From NCBI GenBank assembly GCA_903828035.1, contig CAIKKV010000120.1, positions 1 to 8,705 of the forward strand: 8,705 nucleotides of DNA, read 5' to 3'. Below the pieces are notes generated by a model. The model was not told the origin of the DNA. It did no database searches and saw only the letters and a list, made by a program, of their open reading frames with translations. The position numbers were made by a program, and so were the translations under genes. Source of the DNA: an uncultured bacterium. GTDB taxonomy: Bacteria > Verrucomicrobiota > Kiritimatiellia > CAIKKV01. Positions 1-6,979 of this stretch are shown piece by piece. The first letter of the stretch is position 1; each line of letters begins with the position of its first letter.

Positions 1-1398
1 CAACACCGGCTTGCCCATGTAGACATCCGCCTCGCAGTTTTTCAGGTCGAAAGCCAGTTCAAGCCTGATGGCGTTATAGTCGTTTTGAGTGCGCAGCTTG
101 AGCGTGTTGGCCGGGAAGTCGCACCACAATTTGGCAATCGGGCTCCGAAGCCAGATCGGGCCCTGATCCTTGGAAGCCACAAGGGTGGCGTTGCTGTAAT
201 AGTTGATTTTCAGCCGGACGGACATGCCGTTGGGGCTATTCTGGTCCACGACCGTCTTGTCGATCCCCAGGGGGCTTGACAGAAAGTACACACCATTGGT
301 TTCAAGCGCGCACGCGCGCTGATCCGGCGCCTGCCGGTCCGGCCCCGGCCCAACCGGGATCGGGAGCGACAGGACGGACGTCTCCCCTTCGGGGACGACG
401 AACTTGCCGATCGCCTCCGCCGACAGCGACTTCTGCGTAACCGTCTCCGTCTGGATGTCATAGTTGCTGAACAGGTTGGGACCGTCCAGCTCACAGAACC
501 GGATCATGGAGTACCGAGGGTACGCATTGGGCATGAGCTGCCAGATGGAGCCGTTCAGGTCGACACGCAGATTGCTCCGCATGGAGATGGGCTCCGCGGG
601 ATCTAGCAGATACAAGCCGCGGGGAAATAGCACGCCCCGGTAGCCCCATCGTTGCGCGTACAGCAGCGCCTGGTTGATGCCTTTCGAGTTTTTGAGCGCC
701 TGTTCCGGAGTAACCGAATCCTGAGCGACGCCAAACCTCTTCAGCTCGACCTGGTAGGTTTCCCCGGGCAGGGGAGGCTCTGCGCGCGGGGCGGGCATGA
801 CGTCAAACGTGATGCTGTCGGTGAGGCCGTTGGGAGTCCGGGCGGTTACCGTGACCACGCCCGTGCCGACCGCGGTCACGATGTTGGCGCGGCTGGCGCG
901 AAGGATATTGGAATCGCTCGTCTCCAGGGTGTAGGGATTGCCTTCGAACACCATGTAGGGCAGGCATGTCGCAACGAGGCCCAGGTCGTCGCCCACGGCC
1001 ATTTCCCGGATATCCGTTCCAATGAGGATCCCTGTAATATCCCTTGGGGTATCCGCCGGGGCGGGCGGCTCCGCCTTCTGCTCCGCCACCGTCACCTTGC
1101 ACTCCGCATACGCGGCCTCATCGGCCAGCCTGGCCTCGATGGTCAGGCTCCCCTCATGCAGGGCGACAATCAAGCCGTCCGCGCCCACGCTGGCGAACGC
1201 GGGGTTGGACGAAGACCAAAGGACTGGCTTTTGCGAGCCTCCCACAACGGCTGCCAGCCGGTTCGTTTCGCCCACTTTCAGGGTTATCGCGGCCTTATCC
1301 AGCGTAATGACGGGAAGCGCCGCTTGGCCGCGGAGTTCTTCGGCGAACAACGCGGACGAGATGATCCCCATTGCCAGGGCGAAAATAATCTTCAGCAT
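1..1398 (-). CDS. Secreted BIG2-domain protein with pectate-lyase-like beta-helix start (3' end beyond window)
   Basis: The frame is open from an ATG at 1398 to the left edge, giving 466 codons with no stop, so the C-terminus is missing. Residues 1-19 form a signal peptide (MLKIIFALAMGIISSALFA, likely cut before E20), so the protein is exported. Residues 29-105 match a BIG2 Ig-like domain: 'ITLKVGET', then 'LWSSSNPAFASVGADGL', then 'EGSLTIEA'. Residues 120-200 look like a second, more diverged BIG2 copy ('MAVGDD', 'LETSDSNIL', 'VGTGVVTVTA'). Residues 231-310 resemble the N-terminal cap of right-handed beta-helix proteins of the pectate lyase 3 or tailspike type ('GINQALLYAQRWGYRGVLFP', 'MRSNLRVDLNGS'). 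Catalytic residues would lie in the missing part, so enzymatic function is open; it could equally be an adhesin. GGAG at 1410-1413 is a plausible ribosome binding site 11 bases upstream. Unlike the next gene, it uses CTA (twice) and TCA. Confidence 0.85.
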   Translation of the reverse strand, partial: MLKIIFALAMGIISSALFAEELRGQAALPVITLDKAAITLKVGETNRLAAVVGGSQKPVLWSSSNPAFASVGADGLIVALHEGSLTIEARLADEAAYAECKVTVAEQKAEPPAPADTPRDITGILIGTDIREMAVGDDLGLVATCLPYMVFEGNPYTLETSDSNILRASRANIVTAVGTGVVTVTARTPNGLTDSITFDVMPAPRAEPPLPGETYQVELKRFGVAQDSVTPEQALKNSKGINQALLYAQRWGYRGVLFPRGLYLLDPAEPISMRSNLRVDLNGSIWQLMPNAYPRYSMIRFCELDGPNLFSNYDIQTETVTQKSLSAEAIGKFVVPEGETSVLSLPIPVGPGPDRQAPDQRACALETNGVYFLSSPLGIDKTVVDQNSPNGMSVRLKINYYSNATLVASKDQGPIWLRSPIAKLWCDFPANTLKLRTQNDYNAIRLELAFDLKNCEADVYMGKPVL

Positions 1399-1441
1399 AA
1401 AGACACGAACTCCGTTAATCTGACTGGCGAACTGCCTTTAC

Positions 1442-1470
1442 ACCGTACCACCCCCTTTACAGGGGTTCAA
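1442..1470 (-). promoter_or_regulatory. Putative sigma70-type promoter of the BIG2/beta-helix gene
   Basis: On the minus strand, TTGAAC (1470-1465) and TACGGT (1447-1442) are separated by exactly 17 bases, and TGG just before the -10 gives an extended -10. Transcription would begin near 1435 and leave a leader of about 37 bases before the ATG at 1398. The spacer holds a small inverted repeat, CCCC-TGTAAA-GGGG, that could be an operator. Seen by eye only; no regulator is identified. Confidence 0.45.
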
Positions 1471-1600
1471 GATTCAACAATGCTTTTATCAAAATCCCGC
1501 GACAACCCCTTTCTTTCAACTCACCGCGACACGCAGTGCCGCGCTACACGCTTCTCGCCCGGGCTTGTGTGGCGCCGCGCTGTGTGCGGCGGTCCGGCCC

Positions 1601-4600
1601 TCACTTCATGGCGAACGTATCCTTCAAATTGATCTTGTAGGCCGCCGAGGGCTTGGACGTTTTGCCTTTAACGTCCTTCCAGGCTACGAACAGATAAAAG
1701 TCCGTATCCGGCCGGAAACCACGGATCCGCAAACCGGGCCCCTTCAGCTTATCGCCCATTTTCACCGCGCCACGGCCGTCGGGATACGGGCTCGCCCAGA
1801 TCTCGTAAGAAGCGGCCGCGGAATTGGTTGTGAAATGCACATAGCACTGGGTGCCGTCCGACTCCTGCAGCGGAATGCTGATAGTCGTGATGGAAAGGGC
1901 TTCGCCCGCGCCTGTCGCGGCAAGTTCCGTGATCGGATTATCCAATTCCGGTACTCCGCCCGGCACCGGCATGCGCAGGGAGTCGCGCCGCACCGCCTCA
2001 TCCGTCCGGTCCTCCGGCGTCTCATACTCCGCCACCAGGCCGCCCAACAAGACGTCCTCCGGCGAGGCAGGCTCAAACTCGTTGACGGTGATGGCATGCG
2101 TGCGCCGCTCCACCAGGATCTTCTCCAGGGTCAGCGGCAGGTCCGGCACGCGGTCCCCCGCGCTGTAGGAACCCCACCACGTGGAACCCGCCTCGCGGAA
2201 CCGATCATAGGGGCTGCACGCCGGAAGCTCGAAGCGCAGGTAGCGCCACCCGTCAAAATTAAACGAGCTCCAGTGATGGATGTCATCGCAGTTCCAGGCC
2301 CCCTTGGTCCCAATGCTGAGCCACCGCTCGCCCTTGGCGTCGCGCACGCCATAGACAACACGCCCCCAGTCGCTCGCCGCCTTCACCCACAGGCCCAGAT
2401 GACTGGCCTTGCCCGGAATCAGAACGGGCTTGGCCGGAATCAGGGTCGTATAAAATGGCATCGTGCGGACTTCCCGCGCCGGTTTCTCCAGATGCACGGC
2501 CAACGCCTTTCCGCCCTTGTCTGCCGGAGCCGGAACCACCTGGGCGGTCATGGGCGAAGGATAGCGCCGGATAAACGCCTTGAAACTCTCTTCATAGGCC
2601 ATGTCCCGTTCGTTCGAAATCGTCCAGGAGCCATCGCCCGGATTGCCCAGCGCCCGCGCATCGGCCGCCGGGGCGGCGTCGGAGTGATCGGGAGCGCCCA
2701 ACGTGATCGCCGGGGACGCCCCCAGCCCATGCACATAGCAGGGCGCCTGGCCGATGGGGAACGTCACAACCCCGTCCTTCACCGCCAGATCGGTCCGGTT
2801 ATCCATCGAATCATAGACTTCCACCTTGGCGTCCGCCGGAACCGCCACCGAGACCGGCCGGGTCCCGCGGATGGTCCAGAACGCATGCACCAGGGCGCCG
2901 GTCTTGTAGTGCTTGAACTGCATGGCATACGCCGACAGGCTTCCGGCGGGAACGCCCTTCACGAAATTGCAGCGATTCAGGTTTCGCGTCATGGAGGCAA
3001 ACGCGGCATAGGAGGGCTTCGGCGTGGCCAGCGGCAGCGGATCGCAGATGCCGCCGCCGTAATGCTGCTCGCCCCAGTAGCTGCCGGCGTCGAAGGGACA
3101 CCACCCGCCGGTCTGGAAATCCACGCCATGCGCCAGGAGAATCAGCGAGTTGCGCACGGACAGGGCGGCATGCTCATCGCGGTTCAGCGAGCCCGGCCGC
3201 GTGGGCAGGCAGGGCCCCTCGTACATGGGCAGCCAGGGGCGCGGATTCCCCGCCGCGCGGAACGCGTCCTGGCAGATCAGCAGCCGGTGCAGGGCCACCT
3301 GGCCGAATTGCGACTCGGGCAGCCGCTCGAAAACAGGCACATCCACCGTCACGCCATCGATCAGCTTGCGCGCCTCTTCGCTCCGGCGCAGGAACGGCGC
3401 CACAAAGCCGGGATCGCCATGGGGAAGCAGGCATTTGACGTCGGGGTAGAGCGCCTTGACGATCTTGGTGCCCTCCACCACCCCCTTGAGGAAATATTGA
3501 AAGCGGGCCTCCTCGGCCGGGGAGAACGGGTAATCATTCGTTTCGGAAAGCCCGTCGTAACTCAGCGGCACGCCCATCGTGTGCAACCCGATGCTGGGCT
3601 CGGCAAAAAAGGAGAGGAACATCGGGCGGTTCAGGTCGTCCCGCTTCGTCCATCGTTGGGCCAGCTTCGCCACGAAATTGGACTTCGCGGCTTCATAGCC
3701 CAGAGCCTGGAGATCGTTGGCGAAATTGGCGGTCATATAGTGATCGCCCGCCCCGAAGGCCTTGTAGGCCTTGACCCCGTATTTCCGGGCCGCCGCCTTG
3801 CCTTCGTCGTTGACCTTTTCATCGAAGGACGCATGGTCGGCCGCGGCGCCCGCCATCCCCATGAGGATCGTGGGCAGGGGTTCCGCCGGGGTGTTGTGGC
3901 CGCCGCGCCAGTTCCAGAATCCGAAAATCGGGCCATGCCCGCGCTCCCACTCCGTCTTTTCGCGCGTATCGGGATGCAACAGCGCCAGCCCGCGGCGCTC
4001 GGTCTGGAAAACGGCGCCCGTGCCCAGCGTCAGGGTCACGTCATGAAAGCCGAACTTCTTCAACTCCAGCTCGAACGCCACCGTTTGCGGCTCGCCGTTG
4101 TGGAAGACCACCTCCTTCTTCACGCTCGTCTTTTCCAGCCCGTCGTAGCTCCGGGTGCTCAATTCCAGCGAGACCCGCTCAACCGCCCGGATGGGCTTGA
4201 GCGTGACCGTATAACTGGGTTTCTCGGGGGCGGTCCACACATGCAGGCCGTTCGCGGCCTTCAGCTCCACGCTCACCGGCGGCTGCTCCAGGGTCATGGC
4301 GAACACATGCACCGAACTGGGCAGGCCCGCCGGGTGAAAGCTGTAATACATGGGATCGGGCCACGCCCGGTAAAGCCGCACGCCCTTGGTCAGCTCCAGC
4401 TCGACCGCGTCAAAGCTGGCCAGCGAGCCGGGCTCCACGGGAATCGTGATCAGGAAGAGGCTGCCGGCTTTCCCGTTATCGAGAACAGCGGGCAGCCGGG
4501 GCGCACCGGCGGCGTCAGCCGAAAAACGCCGGACTGTGGCAGAACGCGTCTGAACGGGCCGGCCGGCATCGGGAATATAAAACTGGGCCGTCACAATCGG

Positions 4601-5674
4601 CAAACTGTCAGGCTCCGAATCGGCCGCGGCCAGCAGGTGAATGGCCGAATAGCGCCCCGGGGGAATCGAGAATTGAACTCGCGAGGGATTGTTCCCCCAG
4701 GTGCCCGCCCAGCGTCCGCCAAACAGGCCGTCGCGCGGGGAATCCCGGCCGCCCAGGAATCCATTCTGAAGCCAGCTCGGCTCCAGATCCACATGATCGT
4801 TCCCGCGCGCATCCGGCCGCGGCCTGATAAACGGCACGCCGCCCACCTCCGCAAGCGCGCCGGCCGCCGGCAGCCCGTCGGGTTTCAGCCGGGCGCCGTC
4901 CAGCTGGGCGGCGTTCAGGGAATGATCCAGCGCGATCGGCTCAAAGCCGGCTTTCGCCAGCGCGGGCAGGGGCTCGATGCGAAACGAGGCGAGGGCGGCG
5001 AAACTTCCAAGCTCCAGGCTGAACCGGCCGGCCGTGTTGGAGCTCCCCGCCCACACGAGGCGGTCGTCCATATAGACCCGCGTGCCCTCAGGGCGGACCT
5101 GCCACCGCACCTGCAGCCACTGCCGGCAGAGCCGCGGCTGGGTGGTCATCAGGTATTCGACCCGGCGGCGGATGTCCTCGGGAATGCCCAGGCTGCGCCC
5201 GGTGATCCAGCGGGCCTTGTACTCGTGCTTCGCCAGGCTTTCACGGGCCCCCTGCGCAACCGCCTTGAAGGCAACCCCGGCGCTCTCCGCCCCCTCTTTC
5301 GCGGTCACGGCCAGAGAATACCCGTCGGTCCCATTCGTCGACCCCGTCAGGCCGCCCGTCATTTTAAAGGAACTCAGCGCGGTCTCGTTCCGCAGAAGAA
5401 TAACGGCCGTCACCTCGTTGCCCGGCGTGACCTCGGGAGACCCCGCCATAAACAAAATCGGAACAGCGGGAACCAGGGACTGCACACCCTCGACCTCCTG
5501 GAGGCCGTAGCGTGGGGGGCGCCCCCCACGGTCAGTCAACGTCCATCCGGAGGCGGCAGCGCCCAGGACGGGCGTCAGGTCGGGCAACGGCGCCGCGGGC
5601 GGGGGAACCGGTTTAGCGGCCAGGCCGGCCACAACGGCCACCCCCGCGATCGCCAGGGCAATCGTGAATCGCAT
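1601..5674 (-). CDS. Large secreted protein with a probable glycoside-hydrolase TIM barrel
   Basis: The product has 1357 residues and a signal peptide at 1-20 (MRFTIALAIAGVAVVAGLAA), followed by a Pro/Ala-rich linker, so it acts outside the cytoplasm. Residues 70-235 look like a beta-sandwich of concanavalin type, and 270-560 hold further beta-rich modules. Residues 575-900 read as a clan GH-A-like barrel. E692 in 'SFFAEPSIG' sits where the strand-4 acid/base Glu is expected ('NEP' in many families). E819 in 'PWLPMYEGPC' sits where the strand-7 nucleophile is expected. 'LLPHGDPGF', 'DGVTVDVPVF' and 'VDFQTGGWCPFD' fit strands 5, 6 and 8. Residues 905-985 form the usual trailing beta-sandwich, 1010-1215 a carbohydrate-binding-like module, and 1260-1350 a fibronectin III-like end. 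I do not recognise a numbered GH family, and the substrate is unknown. AAGGAG at 5684-5679 lies 4 bases from the ATG. The gene has no TTA, CTA or TCA codon. Confidence 0.88.
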   Translation of the reverse strand: MRFTIALAIAGVAVVAGLAAKPVPPPAAPLPDLTPVLGAAASGWTLTDRGGRPPRYGLQEVEGVQSLVPAVPILFMAGSPEVTPGNEVTAVILLRNETALSSFKMTGGLTGSTNGTDGYSLAVTAKEGAESAGVAFKAVAQGARESLAKHEYKARWITGRSLGIPEDIRRRVEYLMTTQPRLCRQWLQVRWQVRPEGTRVYMDDRLVWAGSSNTAGRFSLELGSFAALASFRIEPLPALAKAGFEPIALDHSLNAAQLDGARLKPDGLPAAGALAEVGGVPFIRPRPDARGNDHVDLEPSWLQNGFLGGRDSPRDGLFGGRWAGTWGNNPSRVQFSIPPGRYSAIHLLAAADSEPDSLPIVTAQFYIPDAGRPVQTRSATVRRFSADAAGAPRLPAVLDNGKAGSLFLITIPVEPGSLASFDAVELELTKGVRLYRAWPDPMYYSFHPAGLPSSVHVFAMTLEQPPVSVELKAANGLHVWTAPEKPSYTVTLKPIRAVERVSLELSTRSYDGLEKTSVKKEVVFHNGEPQTVAFELELKKFGFHDVTLTLGTGAVFQTERRGLALLHPDTREKTEWERGHGPIFGFWNWRGGHNTPAEPLPTILMGMAGAAADHASFDEKVNDEGKAAARKYGVKAYKAFGAGDHYMTANFANDLQALGYEAAKSNFVAKLAQRWTKRDDLNRPMFLSFFAEPSIGLHTMGVPLSYDGLSETNDYPFSPAEEARFQYFLKGVVEGTKIVKALYPDVKCLLPHGDPGFVAPFLRRSEEARKLIDGVTVDVPVFERLPESQFGQVALHRLLICQDAFRAAGNPRPWLPMYEGPCLPTRPGSLNRDEHAALSVRNSLILLAHGVDFQTGGWCPFDAGSYWGEQHYGGGICDPLPLATPKPSYAAFASMTRNLNRCNFVKGVPAGSLSAYAMQFKHYKTGALVHAFWTIRGTRPVSVAVPADAKVEVYDSMDNRTDLAVKDGVVTFPIGQAPCYVHGLGASPAITLGAPDHSDAAPAADARALGNPGDGSWTISNERDMAYEESFKAFIRRYPSPMTAQVVPAPADKGGKALAVHLEKPAREVRTMPFYTTLIPAKPVLIPGKASHLGLWVKAASDWGRVVYGVRDAKGERWLSIGTKGAWNCDDIHHWSSFNFDGWRYLRFELPACSPYDRFREAGSTWWGSYSAGDRVPDLPLTLEKILVERRTHAITVNEFEPASPEDVLLGGLVAEYETPEDRTDEAVRRDSLRMPVPGGVPELDNPITELAATGAGEALSITTISIPLQESDGTQCYVHFTTNSAAASYEIWASPYPDGRGAVKMGDKLKGPGLRIRGFRPDTDFYLFVAWKDVKGKTSKPSAAYKINLKDTFAMK
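5511..5530. repeat. Perfect 20-bp palindrome inside the secreted hydrolase gene
   Basis: CGTGGGGGGCGCCCCCCACG equals its own reverse complement over all 20 bases. It lies in frame in the hydrolase gene and encodes R49-G-G-R-P-P-R55, in the low-complexity stretch after the signal peptide. It could be a small inserted palindromic repeat tolerated in a linker, or a chance product of GC-rich codons. Confidence 0.8.
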
Positions 5675-5705
5675 AGGACTCCTTAACAGTTATCGTCCAA
5701 AAAGA

Positions 5706-5734
5706 ACAATACCATACAACGTCAAGGATGCCAT
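5706..5734 (-). promoter_or_regulatory. Putative promoter of the secreted hydrolase gene
   Basis: On the minus strand an extended -10, TGG-TATTGT (-10 hexamer 5711-5706), is preceded by ATGGCA (5734-5729) with a 17-base spacer. A start near 5699 would give a leader of about 25 bases ending in AAGGAG and the ATG at 5674. The -35 match is only 4 of 6. A better -35 sequence, TTGACG at 5725-5720, lies too close to this -10 (8 bases) to work with it. Confidence 0.35.
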
Positions 5735-5806
5735 TTTTATTGCCGGGGGCCGCCTACGCCTCCGACCCTCCCCTGCTCGACTTCGGCGGCATTTTTCAAC
5801 AGCGGA

Positions 5807-5869
5807 CGGCTCTCGGGAACCGCCTCGCGCGCCGGCCTAGCGTGCTCGACAGAGCCGCAGGGCGCGCGA
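5807..5869. repeat. Two interlocking short inverted repeats
   Basis: CGGCTCT (5807-5813) pairs perfectly with AGAGCCG (5851-5857). TCGCGCGCC (5825-5833) pairs perfectly with GGCGCGCGA (5861-5869). The two stems overlap in a pseudoknot-like or mutually exclusive arrangement and abut the large hairpin to the right. TGCTCGAC also occurs twice directly (5774-5781 and 5843-5850). GC-rich DNA gives such stems by chance fairly often, so this may only be background next to the larger structure. Confidence 0.4.
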
Positions 5870-6044
5870 TGGCTACGGGGTTGCGCCGTTTCGATCAGCC
5901 GCGGGGTGGCGATGCGATTTGGCGATGATGAGGGGCGAAGGCGATGGGACGTGGCCTTGTGGGCCCGGCCCATCTAGCCTGAGCCCCTCAGCGCGCCAAA
6001 GCGCGCGTCAACCCATGGCCGAAACGGCGCAACCCGCATCACGC
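5864..6044. repeat. Long imperfect inverted repeat (MITE-like or structured RNA)
   Basis: The core, 5878-6035, folds back on itself. GGGTTGCGCCGTTTCG (5878-5893) pairs perfectly with 6020-6035. GCG and TTTGGCG (5914-5924) pair with CGCCAAA and CGC (5994-6004). TGAGGGGC (5929-5936) pairs with GCCCCTCA (5983-5990), AGGC (5939-5942) with GCCT (5977-5980), and GATGGG (5943-5948) with CCCATC (5969-5974). A GGCC/GGCC closing helix sits near the centre (5953-5965). Together with short helices at 5898-5905, about 54 base pairs form over 158 bases. A weaker outer extension pairs GCGCGATG (5864-5871) with CATCACGC (6037-6044). It begins about 20 bases after the isomerase stop codon. No T-run follows on either side, so it is not a standard intrinsic terminator. 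No ORF in it looks real. Clear target-site duplications are not visible. Confidence 0.75.
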
Positions 6045-6055
6045 AATCCGGCCGC

Positions 6056-6844
6056 TTACAAGCCCAGGCTGGTCATGTAGGCAAAGCTCGACTTCAGGCA
6101 GTCGAAGGGATCGCGGCGGCAGGTGTCCTGCTCCATGCAATACCAGCGCACGCCGGCCGCTTCGCAGGCGGGCACGATGTGCGGCCAGTCCATGTTGCCT
6201 TCCCCGATCGGCGCCATCACCGGGCCCTCGGCCACCACTTCCTTGTCCTTCAGATGAATCACCGGCACCCGCCCATGGCAGCGCTCGAGCACCCGCTCGC
6301 AGTGCAGGCCCGCATGCTCGACCCAGTACAGGTCCAGCTCCAGCATCAGGTCCGCCCCGCCCTCCTCGACCAGGATGTTGTGGAGGTTGCCGCGCTTGTC
6401 CTCGGGGAAACGCATGAACTCGACGCTGTGATTGTGGTGGCCAAACCGGATGCCGGCCGCTTTCAGCGCGGCGATCACCGGCTTCGCCTCCGCCAGCCAG
6501 CGGCGGTAGTTTTCAGGGGTGTGCCCCCCGGAAATGCCGCCAATGGCGGCGTAGTCGCATCCCAATTCCTTGTGGAACTCAATTTCCTGGGCCGTCTTGG
6601 TCACCAGGTCAGCCCAGCCGCGGTGCGTGGCAATGACCTTCAAGCCGTTGTCGTCGAGCATCTTGCGGGCCTCGCGCGCCGACACCTCGGGCTTCTCGCC
6701 GTTCATGCAGCCGATGGCCGACAGCTGAACCGCCGGATAGCCCATGGCGGAAATCTTGGCCAGCGACTCCGCCAGGTCCTTGCCTGTCTTGGCAAACTCA
6801 CGGACGGTATACATCTGCACTGCGATCTTGGAACCCTTAGCCAT
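6056..6844 (-). CDS. Xylose isomerase-like TIM barrel protein (sugar phosphate isomerase/epimerase family)
   Basis: A 262-residue cytoplasmic protein starting 'MAKGSKIAVQMYTVREF', a normal length for COG1082 / AP endonuclease 2-fold sugar isomerases and epimerases. Family landmarks include 'GYPAVQLSAIG' (34-45), 'NGLKVIATH' (66-74), 'GIRFGHHNHSVEF' (131-143), 'LELDLYWVEHAG' (168-179), 'VIHLKDK' (195-201), 'IGEGNMDW' (213-220) and 'WYCMEQD' (234-240). His, Asp and Glu in the last five are the likely metal and substrate ligands. The usual early Glu after 'GY..V' is Gln40, which many relatives of this subgroup share. The substrate cannot be read from sequence; the carbohydrate setting suggests a sugar or polyol. 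The start at 6844 is chosen because it has AGGAGG four bases upstream and a promoter 29-57 bases upstream. The open frame continues to 7030, but that part translates repeat DNA. Confidence 0.9.
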   Translation of the reverse strand: MAKGSKIAVQMYTVREFAKTGKDLAESLAKISAMGYPAVQLSAIGCMNGEKPEVSAREARKMLDDNGLKVIATHRGWADLVTKTAQEIEFHKELGCDYAAIGGISGGHTPENYRRWLAEAKPVIAALKAAGIRFGHHNHSVEFMRFPEDKRGNLHNILVEEGGADLMLELDLYWVEHAGLHCERVLERCHGRVPVIHLKDKEVVAEGPVMAPIGEGNMDWPHIVPACEAAGVRWYCMEQDTCRRDPFDCLKSSFAYMTSLGL

Positions 6845-6848
6845 ACAG

Positions 6849-6854
6849 CCTCCT
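6849..6854 (-). promoter_or_regulatory. Ribosome binding site that fixes the isomerase start
   Basis: AGGAGG on the minus strand lies 4 bases before the ATG at 6844. It is the strongest Shine-Dalgarno sequence in the window and argues against any start further upstream, including the ATG at 7030. Confidence 0.75.
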
Positions 6855-6872
6855 GTTATCTTTAAAACCCGG

Positions 6873-6901
6873 AGAATATCCTCTTGCGGAACGAATCGCA
6901 A
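6873..6901 (-). promoter_or_regulatory. Putative promoter of the isomerase gene
   Basis: On the minus strand TTGCGA (6901-6896) and TATTCT (6878-6873) are separated by exactly 17 bases, each matching 4 of 6 consensus positions. Transcription would begin near 6866, leaving a leader of about 20 bases with the AGGAGG site. It lies just downstream (in transcription order) of the repeat at 6923-6979, so repeat insertion may have shaped the region upstream of this promoter. Confidence 0.45.
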
Positions 6902-6922
6902 TGGCAAAGCGGGATGACCCGT

Positions 6923-6979
6923 CGGGTTGCGCGTTTCGGCGTTAATGCTCAGCCGCTGTTTAGCTGAGCCCGGCAACGA
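6923..6979. repeat. Possible shortened copy of the large 5864-6044 hairpin element
   Basis: CGGGTTGCGCGTTTCGGC (6923-6940) matches the outer arm of the large hairpin (read from 6036 to 6018) over 18 of 19 positions, with one missing C. Two further blocks follow in the same order as in the large element: TCAGCCGC (compare 5895-5902) and TAGCTGAGCCC (6961-6971; compare TAGCCTGAGCCC at 5975-5986). The element ends CGGCAAC, which resembles the CGGCGCAAC of the other arm. It also has its own stem, GCTCAGC (6947-6953) with GCTGAGC (6963-6969). The alignment is by eye; only the first block is long enough to be convincing alone. Confidence 0.5.

Noticed and set aside
1573..1591. Stem CGCCGC-7-GCGGCG just after the hydrolase stop as an intrinsic terminator
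   Set aside because: No T-run follows on the transcribed strand and the stem is only 6 bp, so it is not convincing as a Rho-independent terminator.
652..1632. A 326-codon plus-strand open frame
   Set aside because: It is antisense to the BIG2/beta-helix gene for most of its length, codon on codon, and has no recognisable content.
1565..5686. A 1373-codon plus-strand open frame, longer than the gene opposite it
   Set aside because: It mirrors the hydrolase gene codon for codon, its translation is Arg/Gly/His/Pro-rich without domains or signal, and the opposite strand has a signal peptide, a ribosome binding site and recognisable folds.
5728..5928. A 66-codon plus-strand frame in the gap before the large hairpin
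   Set aside because: No ribosome binding site or family features; it runs into the inverted repeat and its composition is explained by the repeat arms.
6179..6865. A 228-codon plus-strand frame opposite the isomerase gene
   Set aside because: It is the codon-aligned shadow of a gene with clear family motifs on the minus strand.
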